Below, one piece after another: positions 22,240 through 34,518 of a stretch of DNA of 64,000 nucleotides. The stretch is from assembly GCA_001414345.1 (NCBI GenBank), contig LLCB01000221.1, positions 1 through 64,000 on the forward strand, in the 5' to 3' direction. The position numbers and the translations under genes were made by a program. Within the stretch, counting starts at the first letter, position 1. Each line of letters starts with the position of its first letter. The notes under the pieces are model-generated. The model worked only from the letters and a program-made list of their open reading frames with translations. It did no database searches and was not told where the DNA came from. This DNA is from Hymenoscyphus infarciens. Its lineage: Eukaryota > Ascomycota > Leotiomycetes > Helotiales > Helotiaceae.

Positions 22240-23795
22240 TAGGAAACTCCATCGCTTTCTTAGTTGAATTGAAACGTCACTGGGGAGGACTAAATTGTGA
22301 TTTTCTCTTTATTCTTTGATGTTTTCCCTCGTAATTTTTGTGACATTGGTTATAAAATGACTCCCCAAAACAAAATGCTATACTACTTACTTTGAACAGC
22401 AACAATATAAGAATTCAAACCCTCTTATTATTTAGAATTTGAAAGGCGTATTAGTCGTTCTCGCTTATGTGTTTATCAAGAGATCATGTTCAATTCCTTC
22501 TGGTAAGTTGTAGAGAATAATCAGAAGCTTTGTACTCAAAAATATTAATCCTTATTCTTAGATATCGATTTAAATGCTGCTTTATGAGTTTTTGGTCCAG
22601 TTATTCATGTTCTGTAATTAATGAGAGTAAGTCCTTAGAGTCGTTAGCGTTCTCGCTTACTCTCTTGTTTTCTTTTTCTGTTTATTATTATATATAAATA
22701 GGCTTTTACACGCCTTTCTCTATAGACTGTAAATAAAGATAAGCTAGTGTAATTATATATAAATATATATATATATAAGATTATTCAAAAAGTGGAGTAA
22801 ACTAGATTTAAGTAGTAGTACTACTAAGATTAGAGACTTCACGAGACAAAGATAGGTTAGACAAAGGATCACCTAATAATCTCTATCTTTTAAGCGAGAA
22901 GTATAGTATTTAAAGCCTTACACTCTCCTCTATGGTTCTAGGGAATTAAGTATCTATTTTAACTTTACTTTACTTATCTTATACTCTCGATATAGCTTCT
23001 ATAATCGCTATAACTATTTAGTAACTTTCTATTTAAAAGTAAACTAAACTAGACTTAAGTAGTAGTACTACTACTACTACTACTACTAGAAAGAGAGAGT
23101 TTAGTAACACTACTAGTAAAAGGAGTAATTATATATAAATATATATATAAACGGTACTTAATTAATTTACTCTCTAATTAATTTAAAAGAACTAATTTAC
23201 CTCTCTTACTAATAGAGAGGTATTTAGGTTAGAAAACAGAGATATTCTAGTTAGCTGAATATTTCTATTATTTATTAGTTTAATATACTTAAAAATCTAA
23301 TAAATCTAATAAATTTACCTACTTCTATACTATTAACTTCCTACTTTATAAGCTACTTCGTACTCTCTTTACTATTAGTTAAGCCTAAAAGTCTTTACGC
23401 TTTCACTTAGAGCTTTTATTACTTAAATTGACGATTAGTAGCGCTTTTTCTCGATAAACTAGAGTACTAGTATATAAAATAGAAGATAGAGAAGGAATAG
23501 CTAGTATAATAGTCGAGCGATTAAGTTCTATTATCTTAATATATAAGCTTTTATTTACTAAAATTTAGGTATAAATATATATATAAAACAGTTAATAATT
23601 AGTAATTACTAACTAGAATATCTCTCTTTTCTAACTTAAAAACCTCTCTTTTAGTAAAAGAGGTAAAGTAGTTCTTTTAAATTAATTAGAGAGGTTTTTA
23701 GTTAATCACCGAGATATAAAAGATTATTTAAAAGTAGTAAATAAGCTAGAGCTTATTTACTACTTTTCTATAAGAAGTCTTATACAGGGGTTCTA
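22240..23795. repeat. RIP-mutated AT-rich block
   Basis: Composition changes sharply downstream of paralog D. TA steps dominate and CA/TG are rare. There are ATATAT runs and two related segments with TAGTAGTACTACTA near 22810 and 23055. No coding frame survives. An inverted repeat inside is listed separately. Confidence 0.8.
23161..23706. repeat. Inverted repeat, arms of about 95 bp
   Basis: The arms 23161-23254 and 23611-23706 are reverse complements; in the best 80 bp only about six positions differ. Each arm also contains a small hairpin (CTCTC...GAGAG). The 356-bp spacer has no gene. It could be a RIP-mutated MITE or two opposed element ends. Confidence 0.75.
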
Positions 23796-23870
23796 GCCTT
23801 CTTATACCGCGTCCGCGACTTAAGATATAGCATAAGAAGGCTTATAGAGGAGAGTAGGACATATGCTAGA
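23774..23870. repeat. Hairpin-bearing repeat, copy 2 (RIP-mutated)
   Basis: Diverged copy of 805-905. The stem is retained as GCCTTCTTAT (23796-23805) with ATAAGAAGGC (23832-23841), followed by TAGGACATATGC. Relative to copy 1 several C-to-T and G-to-A changes are seen. It ends the AT-rich block just before the promoter of the 1151-residue gene. Confidence 0.6.
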
Positions 23871-24086
23871 GATGTCTTAGGTACTTTCAAAAGCTGTGCG
23901 AGTTGTGCGACCACCAGTGGTACCAATGCGGCAGTGTTATGCAGTGTAACAATAGGCGCTTACGATGAGAATGAATCTCGTCACCGCCGCATTTTCAGTC
24001 AATTCAATCCCCAATTTTTATTCGCCCAAAACATCCCCAAACTCCTATCCGTGTGAGAGTTAGGCGCTCCCCCAGGGCCACTGGGA

Positions 24087-27000
24087 ATGGCGTCAATCTC
24101 CAAACTGAGCAATGCTCTTGTCTCCATGCCCAATGAGCTCACTGTCGCTGCGGCCAATTTCAATCTCGACTTTTCCCTCATGAAAGTAGAGGCACCAAAG
24201 GAGTTTCATGGTCTTAGGGATGCCTTGTCTAGCCACCGGCGCAGTGAGGCAGAAGAAGGACAACCACATATCACAGCTAGGAGACTGGGCTCACTCTTTG
24301 AGTCGATCCTGCCACCAATCCCGAAGTTGATACAGGCCTATGGCAAACGTGTATCAGAAATATCGAACTCCACGACAGCGACTCAGAAACCCCCCAACTT
24401 GGGGATTTTCACGGCCCATGCAGGGCTGGATGGAACCAGTATCTGGGCAGCCGCCACTTCAGGCCAAAGTGCTGTGGCAATACACCTGCTTGCTTGCATA
24501 CTGGCAAGAATGTGGAAAAGTCACGAAGCTACCTCGCTTTGGGTTGAATTGGTTGAGCAGAGAAAACAAGAAATCAAACACGGATACCAGACTACTAATG
24601 CTGCCGAGACAGCATCGATAATGGCTGCTCAGCAAATTTTCTACAGACAGCAACTCGCGGCCTGGGACTCTAGTGCGCGTGCGTGGTTGCAAACAGCAGA
24701 TTCAAATAGGAAGAACCAGCAAACTCAGTTAATGCTCATCATAAACAATGTCCAAATCCCAGTGAGCACCAAGAAGGACGCTTATGGAAGTATCATGGAG
24801 GCATGGAAAATGGGCCTGTGTGCAATGGAGCGTTTGGTTCAAGGACTACCTCAGCTTGTCCAAAATGGTGCTGTGCTTTTGGCAATTTCAGCGTGGCACC
24901 TGTATCCAAATATGGAAGTGCTATCAGATCAGACTATCAGCATCAACCAACATGACGAGCTCATGAATGGTGCACTTCTTACTATTCCAACGCATAGTTT
25001 GAGTAGCCACGATGAAGGAATCTTTTGGTCGTTGCCTTTAGCTCGCATGCGATACTACTCACCACCAATCGAAGTCGCTCGGCGATTGGCTTCAGACACC
25101 TCCCGCGTGTCTATGGAAGATTTCTGGATCGTCGTTCTCGGCAGTGTAATTTCACAATGGGGCACTGTGTCCAAGAACATAAAGACTTGCTGTGATTTCA
25201 TCATTGAAACATACGAAGTCGCCGACCATCCGGCCTTCAACGACTGGCTCAAATTCTTAGCGGATGCCTCCAGAAGATATGTAACAGCCAAAGAGATGTA
25301 TCGACGACAGTGTGACAAGTTGTTGCGACTGGGGATGCGATGGTGCAAGTCCTTTCTAAATTCACCGGACTGCACCCCCCCACCCCTCTTTGGCTTGGAC
25401 CGTTTCGAGGTGCTGCTTAGCATGATACCAACCGTCGAGCAGAAGATCTCAATCTTGAGAAATATTGCCCAGACACTTCGGATTCAGGGTCAAGATTTGC
25501 TATTGAGGTACCCCAACTCAACCACCAGATCAACCTACAGACAGTTGGATAACACTTCTCCTCGCTTTCGGTACGCTTCGGCAATTCTCCCTGAAGAGGT
25601 TTCTCATGTATGCCGGGTTGATGATGCACCTGCTGTGAAGCGCCAACGCCATGACCTAACGACAAAGCATTTCCGCTGGATTACCGATATTCGTACCCCC
25701 GTTGACCCAGAAATCACTTGTGATGGATCAATATGCGGTTGTACAGTTCCAAATGGTCCAAACTGCCCTTGCGCTGAGGAGTACCAGGAATGTAGCCAGT
25801 ATTGCCATGCCGATTGGGGGAGATGCGGTTCAAATGCATTATTAAAAGACCCATGCCCCTCAGATTGCTTAGGGGAAGCGAGGTGTGCAAGATGTTATCT
25901 GCGTCATCAGATTCGATGTGCTGAAGAGAGAAATGAAGATTGCATTCTCATCCATCGTGATGACATCAGGAAGGTGGACCAATTTCAATTCTTGGTACAA
26001 CGAGCACAAGAAGAGGACTCCATTTTTGAATTTGTCTTGGGCGACGTGAAAGATGTTGCTATCTTTAAGAAGGTTCGGGTACCCATCAACCGCGAATTCA
26101 GCCATATTTCTGGATCACCCGCGAGTTGCAAGGAAATTTCCGATATTTTACCCCTCATAGAACAAAAGGCACTTGTCGACTACCTCAGGACCTGGTGGTG
26201 TAAAACTTCCATGGGTAGCACGCACCAGCAAGAGACATCCATGAGAGCCTTGGTTTTTGCGACCAATATTTACGAGTTTTTGGATGGGGCTATGGTCAGC
26301 ATCGAGACAATCAAAAAACCCCTTTATGAGGCTTCATGGGCAAGTTGGGCCCAGGTGGATATAGTGCTAGATCCACCACAATCGCCAAAAGAAATCAGAT
26401 CCACGCCACGGCAATATTCACAAAATGAGCCAGCCTCCCGTTTATCGGCTTCTCGATCAAATTCCGTGATAGTACCTCCAGGTACTCCAGGACCAAACAG
26501 CGTATTTGACAAAGACTTCGAATATTTTCTGTCAACACACTTATCTCCAAGAATCGATTCTCATAGAGATTTCACGATGTTCGGCAGAGGGGAGAAAATG
26601 ATGGAAGACCGAGATATACATAAGCAAACACACACTCTTTTGCGCGATCATGTTAGCACAGGCAAGCTCGGCGTACGGGTAGAGGACAAGATACACGACA
26701 AACGGGAAGGGGAACAGCACCCGAAACTAGGAGGTCACAATGCCCATGTAATCCGCAGAGATCGCGAGTCTTTTAGTGCAGCATCGTTCGCTTGCATTGC
26801 TGCATTGGAAAGTGGAGAATGTGACGTCGATTTGAGGAGTTTGAGAGGAGTTATGGCTTTATCCATGGGCGACTCTATATTTGTCCTATCGGCATTAATA
26901 TCGGATCCATCAAAAGAGGCTGAGGGACACGTCATTCGCAGAGTGTTTGGAAACCTTGGACGTCCTGAGATTGCATTTCTTGTTCCCCCATCGAAACCTC

Positions 27001-27542
27001 GCTTAAAGGACTACGACCCCAAATCCTGGCATTTGATCGACCATCTACCCTTTGACGGTAACTTTGAGAGCAAATTTGATGGCACGTCTTTGCATCTCTC
27101 TTTCACTGATTTTGAAATGCCAGTTGACGTTGGCTCTCGTGGGTTACGAGACACGTTAGTAATCCTCCTCGAGTCGTTGATTTCTATCAACGACCGTGGG
27201 AAGCATCTTGGGGATATTGACGTTTTATCACTTTTCCGCAGCAGGAGTTTAACAATAAAGAATGAATGTGTACACCCAAGTCAAGAAGATGGAGTGACGA
27301 AACTGGAAACAATGCCTAGTCAACACGAAGACCTTATTTCGATTGACTCGTGGGATGAGTTCTTCGATTTTCCGGAAACGACTGTTATAGTGAGAGCCAA
27401 TGGTAATTGGCAAGCTCGTTTGGCCATCGCTTCAGCCAGCACCATTCAAGGCAAAAGAACTCTTATCCTTCCAGAACCGCCTTGTCTTCGTTGTCTCGAG
27501 GAATGCTGTGGGGAAGGTTCATATGATGTCATTGTCGCTTGA
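24087..27542 (+). CDS. Large orphan fungal protein with Cys-rich module
   Basis: Uninterrupted frame of 1151 residues from a good ATG (GGAATGGCG). The first 500 residues are mostly helical, with blocks such as SILPPIPKLIQAYGKRVSEI, GLDGTSIWAAATSG and LLAISAWHLYP, which I associate with a large uncharacterised fungal family (from memory, not searched). Residues about 545-613 hold 13 cysteines in closely spaced pairs (CGC, CPC, ARCARC), suggesting metal binding. The C-terminal part has FACIAALESG and MALSMGDSIFVLSALI, and the protein ends in CLRCLEECCGEG. No transmembrane segment or signal peptide is apparent. It is the only gene between two AT-rich transposon-derived blocks, yet it carries no stop codon or RIP-like damage, so it is probably under selection. 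Function unknown. Confidence 0.8.
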   Translation: MASISKLSNALVSMPNELTVAAANFNLDFSLMKVEAPKEFHGLRDALSSHRRSEAEEGQPHITARRLGSLFESILPPIPKLIQAYGKRVSEISNSTTATQKPPNLGIFTAHAGLDGTSIWAAATSGQSAVAIHLLACILARMWKSHEATSLWVELVEQRKQEIKHGYQTTNAAETASIMAAQQIFYRQQLAAWDSSARAWLQTADSNRKNQQTQLMLIINNVQIPVSTKKDAYGSIMEAWKMGLCAMERLVQGLPQLVQNGAVLLAISAWHLYPNMEVLSDQTISINQHDELMNGALLTIPTHSLSSHDEGIFWSLPLARMRYYSPPIEVARRLASDTSRVSMEDFWIVVLGSVISQWGTVSKNIKTCCDFIIETYEVADHPAFNDWLKFLADASRRYVTAKEMYRRQCDKLLRLGMRWCKSFLNSPDCTPPPLFGLDRFEVLLSMIPTVEQKISILRNIAQTLRIQGQDLLLRYPNSTTRSTYRQLDNTSPRFRYASAILPEEVSHVCRVDDAPAVKRQRHDLTTKHFRWITDIRTPVDPEITCDGSICGCTVPNGPNCPCAEEYQECSQYCHADWGRCGSNALLKDPCPSDCLGEARCARCYLRHQIRCAEERNEDCILIHRDDIRKVDQFQFLVQRAQEEDSIFEFVLGDVKDVAIFKKVRVPINREFSHISGSPASCKEISDILPLIEQKALVDYLRTWWCKTSMGSTHQQETSMRALVFATNIYEFLDGAMVSIETIKKPLYEASWASWAQVDIVLDPPQSPKEIRSTPRQYSQNEPASRLSASRSNSVIVPPGTPGPNSVFDKDFEYFLSTHLSPRIDSHRDFTMFGRGEKMMEDRDIHKQTHTLLRDHVSTGKLGVRVEDKIHDKREGEQHPKLGGHNAHVIRRDRESFSAASFACIAALESGECDVDLRSLRGVMALSMGDSIFVLSALISDPSKEAEGHVIRRVFGNLGRPEIAFLVPPSKPRLKDYDPKSWHLIDHLPFDGNFESKFDGTSLHLSFTDFEMPVDVGSRGLRDTLVILLESLISINDRGKHLGDIDVLSLFRSRSLTIKNECVHPSQEDGVTKLETMPSQHEDLISIDSWDEFFDFPETTVIVRANGNWQARLAIASASTIQGKRTLILPEPPCLRCLEECCGEGSYDVIVA

Positions 27543-27783
27543 AGTGGTCTCAAAGTTAGAAGCAGGATTTGTTGTGGCCTTGAGGGATCGACTGATAGTG
27601 GATTATGCTGGTAATGTCGAAGTTTATGTCGATATATTGATCTGGTAGCTGAGAAATTGACTCAAATGACTCATGAGCTCGTGAGAAATGTGTGAAGGAT
27701 GTGACCATGTACTAGATAAAATTCCGAAATGTATTCTTACCCTAGTAGGGCGTCCTGGATACACCAAAAAGTCGGAATCGACT

Positions 27784-27818
27784 AAATCGCAAATCGCAAA
27801 TCGTAAATCGTAAATCGC
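27784..27818 (+). repeat. Heptad array in the left terminus
   Basis: Five contiguous copies of AAATCG followed by C or T. The reverse-complement array lies at 34441-34482 (six units), and a second inner array at 34376-34403 (four units). Position and repetition suggest transposase-binding sites. Confidence 0.85.
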
Positions 27819-28033
27819 AAAAGTTATATAAATTAAGAGATAATTATAAAAGGCATTAAATATTAAATTAAAACATATTATAGTAAGAGATATATGTATA
27901 TAATATAAAAAGACTATATAAATCGACTTTTATTACTGTAATAAGTTCTTAAATTATGTCTTAAAACTAGGCCTTTTTTGAGCTAATTACTCTAGATCAC
28001 TTAATATCGAAGTAATTAGCTTACTTTAAAAGC

Positions 28034-28137
28034 TTAAATAATCTTAATTTAAGATTATTTAAGTACTTTTAGCTACTTTTCTCGATTATATACTAATTTC
28101 CTAATTAGGGTTAGCGCTATTTATTTTATAGGCTGAA
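28034..28137 (+). repeat. Subterminal direct repeat (partner at 33861-33965)
   Basis: About 105 bp, including TTTAAGATTATTTAAGTACT and ATTATATACTAATT..., recurs in the same orientation at 33861-33965, near the other end of the element. This could reflect the ends of an inner nested element. Confidence 0.65.
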
Positions 28138-28175
28138 AAGTGTACTTACTTTATATACTAACTCTCTTATATCGC

Positions 28176-28560
28176 TTCTTCTTTTAAATACTATATACTA
28201 CTTCTTATTATTCCTTCCTTTAAAAGTGCTATTCTACTACTATATATACTCCTTCTCTCTCCTCGAATTCAAGTACTAATAACGATAGAAGAAGGAAGAG
28301 GATAAGCTCTAGTAGCGGCCTTAGACATCTATTAAAGTGCGATATTCTTAGTAGTAGAACCTCTTAAGATAAATCGAATTAGTTGCTTTTTTCTTTAAAT
28401 ACTACTCTATATTATTCCTTCCTTTAAAAGTGCTATTCTATTATTATATATACTCTCTCTCTCTCTTTAAATTTAAGTACTAACGACGATAGGAGAAGGA
28501 AGAGAATAAGCTCTAGTAGCGGCTCTAGGTATCTATTAAAGTACGATATTCTTAGTAGTA
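28176..28560 (+). repeat. Internal tandem duplication of about 180 bp
   Basis: Segments 28176-28356 and 28386-28560 are direct copies with shared blocks TTCCTTCCTTTAAAAGTGCT and AAGCTCTAGTAGCGGC. The differences are mainly C/T and G/A, consistent with RIP acting after duplication. Confidence 0.8.
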
Positions 28561-31500
28561 GTATTATAGCGTAATAATCCTAGAATTTTAAGTATAGTAG
28601 AAAGTATAAAAAGAGTGGTTTTAAGCGTATAATAGGAGCTTAAATATACTATGTTAATTTATCGATTTAGAGCTATATAGAGTGTTTATAGAGGAGTTAT
28701 ATCTAAAAAGGACCTCTACTTAAGAGATATACGATCTCCTTAAAAGTAATTATAATATTAATATCTCTAATACTACTTTTAAGCTCTAAATTAATATAGA
28801 ATAGAACCTTTAAAGGAACGCTAATAGTATACTCTCACTAGCCTTACGTATATAAGTAATATATCTCTTTAAAGATATAGAATTGTCTAATTTAAGTATA
28901 ATATATATATTAAATTAGAAGAGCTTTATAATTAAGCCTTAGAGGCTCTAAAGAATACGATAAGATATAGGACTTCGACGTAAGAAGTTTCATACCTAGA
29001 AGAGGCGTACTAAGCTAGAGACTATACTTTAGTATAAGATCTACGAATACGACTACTTTAGTACTATAAGAAGCTTCGGCCTTAGGTTCCTCTATACGTA
29101 TCTAAATACTTATAGTATTAATAGAGATAGAGATAAAAGGTAGAGTAGAGATAAGATCTAAAAGGCGCTTTAGAAGGTTAATAAGAAAAGGTATACTCGA
29201 AGGTTATAAGAGATTAAAGATATATAAGGCGAGTATATCGTACTAGAGTCTAATTTTATATAAAGTATTAATAGATATTATAAATTAAGGTTTATTAGTA
29301 TCGAGATATATACTAGTATTAATACCTATACTTGATTTATCTCTTAGAACTATTATAGTATCTTAAACAATATAGTAGTATCTACTTTATAGTAATATAG
29401 TAATACTATAAGTGGCTTTAGAAAGATACTATACTATATATAATTAGATTAAGAATCGAAATCTCTAATAGTAGCAGACACTTATTATATACTTTATTAA
29501 TAATAAGCTATAGAAAGTAATAGAGAGCTATATTAATTTTTAGACTTATATTAGTTTAGTACTTCTATAGCTAACTAACGTATTAAGGCTTAGTAGAGAT
29601 AGCTTATAAAAAGGTCTCTAAATAAGTAGAAGATATACTTCTAGAGTATCTATAAAAAGAGGTTATTTTCTAAAAAGAGCCTCTTTAATATAATCGCTAT
29701 ATTATATATATATATTCTAATTATTTAGAAGAAGGTTTAAACGTTTATATATATATAGAATCGCTATTATATTCGTGTTAATACTAATCAAGAGTATAAA
29801 GTACTAGGAGTACTATAGACTAACTTTTACTATCCTAGGAGTAAAGAGTATCTAGTAGACGATTATAGTATTAAGATGCCTGCTAAGAAGCTTACTAAGC
29901 TTTAGAAATTATATAAGAATTAGGATATTAATATATATTTACTTTAGACAACTCTAGAGTAGTATAAAATAAAATTATTAGTATATAAATATATACTATT
30001 AATTAATAAGATAATATATACTAAAGAGGAGGAAACTTATACTATAATATACTTAGATTTAAGAGTAGAATTATTAGTATATATCTAAGAGAGTAATTTA
30101 GTAGAATTAGGCCTTTTAAGTAAGCTAGAGAGAGTATATAAGTAGAAGCTATGCCTCGAGGTAGCTTAAAGATTAAAAAAAGCTAGAGAGGCTAATTAAG
30201 ATAAATTTAATATATACTTTAGTAACAAAGGTAGAAGTGATTAAGCAACGAACGTAGTGTTAAATTATCTATATAATAGCAACTTCTTAGATAAGGAATT
30301 AAAGAAGTTAGATAATAATAGTTTAGTAAGATTAGATAAGGATTTAAGAGAGTATATAACTAATAAGTATACCTTACTAGTCGAAGATAATTTAGAAAGA
30401 GATTTGAGAATAGATATTAGTAGATAAACTTATATTTAATTAATCTATTCTAGAAGCTACTAATTTATCTTTAGAATTAGACCTCCTCTTTTATAAAGCT
30501 CTTCTACTAACGGACAGTATTAAACGTCGTTATTATAGTAGAGTACCTTAACGACTCTAATCCTAGGTTATCTACTAAAAGATACTCCTTTAAATCTATT
30601 TAAAGAGTAAGGTCTTAAATCTATCTCCTCTTTCTATATTAGTAACCTTATACTTAATATATATCTCTAGCTATAGTAGTATATCTAGGATTATAGTATT
30701 ATAATCTACTAACTAACTATAGACCCTACAACGGTCTATAATTGTAATTATCTATTAGCTAGAGTAAATAAAACGTTGATAAAGAGTAATATAACGAAGG
30801 AAGTATATATTACTCTCTATAAAAGGCGTAGAGAGTTAGCTAGTAGCGTCGCTTTTACTATTTATAATTAATAAGTAAATAGATATACTAAACTAAGAAT
30901 AAACCTATACTAAATATAGGCTAAGCTCTAAGCCTAAAATTTATATATTTTAGGCGTAAAAAAAGGCTTAATATAACTCTAGAGAGAAATAGATATATTT
31001 ATTAACTTTTAATTAAAATTAGAAGTGATTTATATAAGGTTATAAGTATAGTTATAGATATATAATTCTCTAAGTACCTAGAGGAGGATTTTAATAGAGT
31101 AAACCTACTAACTACGACTATTAGTACTAAGTCTAATTTATAAATTACTTACTATTACTAATAAAAGTTAGTAATCTTAGACTTTTAAATCTTTAAAAAA
31201 TCGTAATATTATAGGTTCTATGTCTATTAAGTTCTAGTTAGCTTTATAGATATAAATAATACTATTCTATATCTAAATAAAAGATAAAAGAATTAATTTA
31301 GAATATTATGTTTTTAGGCTATTTTAAGTATATAGATTACTAACTTTTATTAGTAGTAGTAAATAATTTACAAATTAGGCTTAGCGTCGATTACTTATCT
31401 TTAGAACCTCCTTAGTCTCTAGAGAAGGTTTCTAAGCTAGCTTCTAAGTAGTTAGATTAGAATATCCTTTAATCCAGCCTTACTTATACCTACTTCTATA

Positions 31501-34500
31501 AATACTTATAGAATAGTAAACAAAGTCCTAGCCTTTATAGAGGATAATATACTATATAACTAGTAATTATTTAATATACGCTAGAATAGTATATTAGAGT
31601 CTTATAAATAGTACTAAAAGTGAGAAGCAAGGTATAGAAGATTATATAGTTTAAGTAGAATAGTCTCTCGATTTTCCTACTTTTATTCTATTACTTTTAC
31701 TTATACTTTTAGAAGCTCTACATCTATTACTCTATAATACTAAAAACACGTTAGAATACTTTAATATTAGTCTCTTAAATACTTAGAAGTCTAGGCTCTT
31801 TATCCTAAGAGTTTAAAGCTTAAAATATACTCTTATTACTTTTTCACAAACCTAGTAAGTACTCTAGAAAATTACGTGTCTACGCTTCTTTAGAGGCCCT
31901 CTAATAATAAGATTAAGAACTATTTATAAAAAGTAAAGAACTACCTTATAAAAGCTATAGTATAAAGCTTCGACGACTAAGAGAAGAAATAATAGTTAAT
32001 TATAGAGTCTAGAAGAAAGTAAGAGGCTATTATAGAACGTTTTACTACTAACTACTCTACTCTTATTATTAAGTAAAAGGAGGATAAATTAGCTATAGCT
32101 AGAGAGTAAGCTATTTAGAAGGAAAAGGCTAGAGCTAGATAATCCTTCTTTATAAAGGCTCTTAATAAAACTAAAATAATTAGAGTAAAAGCACGTAAGA
32201 AGGGATTTATCTCTAATAAGAAAAAGGCTAAAAGTAAGTAGTACTCTTAAATTTAGTATATATTATTAATTAGTATAGGCTCTCTAGCTCCTTCTTCTCT
32301 AACTTATAAGATACTAAAGCCTATTTTTATTACTAAAATCTATATTTAAGTAGCCTTATATATTTATATATATATAATAAGTACTAAGGACTTCTCTACT
32401 ACTAAGAGTATCTCTATAATTATATATACTTCTATAGTATAACGTGGTAAGATAGTTAGAGTATAAATTAATAACGACTTTCTGTTTTAGATATCTTACT
32501 TACTTACTAATAACTCTAAGGATCTATTTAACTTTAAATCGGTGCTCTAGAATATATAGGCTAAAAGGTTCGCTATTAAGCTCTTAAAGGATATCTACTA
32601 TATAATCTTTACTTCTAGTAGATAGGATCCTATTAATATACTACTTCTTATTAATAAGGTAAAAGATGTCTTTTTAGCTATAAACGTTACTATTAGGAAG
32701 AGGAAAGCTAAGCGATTAAGTACTATAGATTATAAAAAGGTAGATAATATATAAGCTCTTATATAATACTTTAATTTACTAAAAGGTCTTATTAATAAAA
32801 AGTACTATAAAGTATATATAGTATTCAATAGCTATACTAATAACGAGCTCTAATCTTTTAAAAAGAGGTAATCTATTATACTTTTATAGAATATCTAAGA
32901 GCTACTAATTCTACTTTAACTCTTAGCGTCTATTAAGATACCTAATAACGAGCCTATTATACTTAAAGATAACGCTTAGGATAGAGAAAGAGATACTAGG
33001 CCTATACTATTATTAGGGGATAGTACTAGTACTAGAGTAAGTATAATATTAGTAGACGATTTAGAATTAGACGATCTTTTAAAGATATCTATAATTGTTA
33101 TCGCTTACTTAGAAGACTACTCTATAATTATCACTGCTTATTTAAAAGAGGAAGATAATAGAGATAATAATTCTAGAGAGGGTTCTAAGAGTAATATAAG
33201 AAGTAAGGATATAGATATAGATATAGATATAAGAGAGGATACTAATAGCAAAAGAGTATTAACTCTAGGCTTATACTTACTATTACCTCTTATAGAGGAT
33301 AAGGAGAAGAAGAGCTTAATAGTATCTACTAAGTTAAATACGCTAGAGAGAGTAGATAAGGTAGTATAATAATAGGTAGATATAAATAAGTAAATTATAA
33401 GAGATCTTAATACTTAATTATATATAAATATTAATACTATTATTACTAAAGATAGGCTTAAATTAATTAATAAAGAAGAGTAATTAAAACTTAATTAAGA
33501 GCTTGATAAGAGAGTCTTTAATTCGCTCTTACTTACTCCTCTTATATCTATGAATACGCTAGTAAGTAAAATAATATCTACTACTACGATTACTTCTATA
33601 AATAGCCTTAATTTAAAGAGAAAGAGAGAGAATACTCTCTCTTAAATAACCCTTACTAATTAACTCTTTTATATTATTAAAAAGGTTAGGATTATATATA
33701 ATAAGTATAATAAGAAGAGGGATAAGAAGTAAGAGTATATAGTAGTAGATACTTTAAGTATAGATACTAGGAGGATTATCTATAATACTTTAATTTTATT
33801 ACTATTTTTTAGTTACTTTTTACTACCTTTACCCCTCCTTTTACTCTCTTTACTAAAGTGTTTAAATAATTATAATTTAAGATTATTTAAGTACTTTAAG
33901 TACTACTTTATTAATTATATACTAATTACTTAATTAAGCTTAGCGTCTCTTGCTTTTAGGTTGAATTATAGCTATAGTTATAGTATTAAAAGTCTTAATT
34001 ATCTCTTTTCCTCTCTTGTTTATTAGGTACTTATATAACGTTATTATTTATACTAAGTATATATATTATTTTTAATAATTTATAATATTTTAGATAATAG
34101 ATTTGAAGTTATATTATACTTATATTTAGTATAGTACTAGATAGTATATATTAATAGAAAGTAAGTATTAAGTGATTATAATACGTATATATTTAATAGA
34201 TATATATATACTATATTACCTTCTACTTTCTACTCTCGCTTATACTTAAATTTTATAATTTAAGCTTTATGATTTAAGTATTACGAATTATAAATACTCT
34301 TACTTTAAGCTTTGAGATTACTGATTTAAGCTTTTCGATTTACGTCTAAATAGTCTTTAAAAAATCTACGTTTATCGATTTACGATTTACGATTTGCGAT
34401 TTAGCTCTAAAGGGCTATATACTTAAAAATCTAAGCTTTACGATTTGCGATTTACGATTTACGATTTGCTATTTACGATTTAGTCAATCTGACTTTTTGG

Positions 34501-34518
34501 TGTATTCAGGATGCCGTA

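Larger units (their letters stand above)
27746..34518. mobile_element. RIP-degraded 6.8-kb element with inverted termini
   Basis: The two ends are inverted copies: after TA, the left end reads GGGCGTCCTGGATACACC and the right end (reverse strand) CGGCATCCTGAATACACC, both then giving AAAAAGTC and, after a short variable part, arrays of the heptad AAATCG[C/T]. CCTAG lies directly outside both ends (27741-27745 and 34519-34523), a possible 5-bp target duplication; TA alone is an alternative. The interior is TA-rich with CA/TG almost absent, so any transposase is destroyed. Its length is large for a simple Tc1/mariner element, so a nested or unusual DNA transposon is possible. The superfamily is not assigned. 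Confidence 0.8.
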
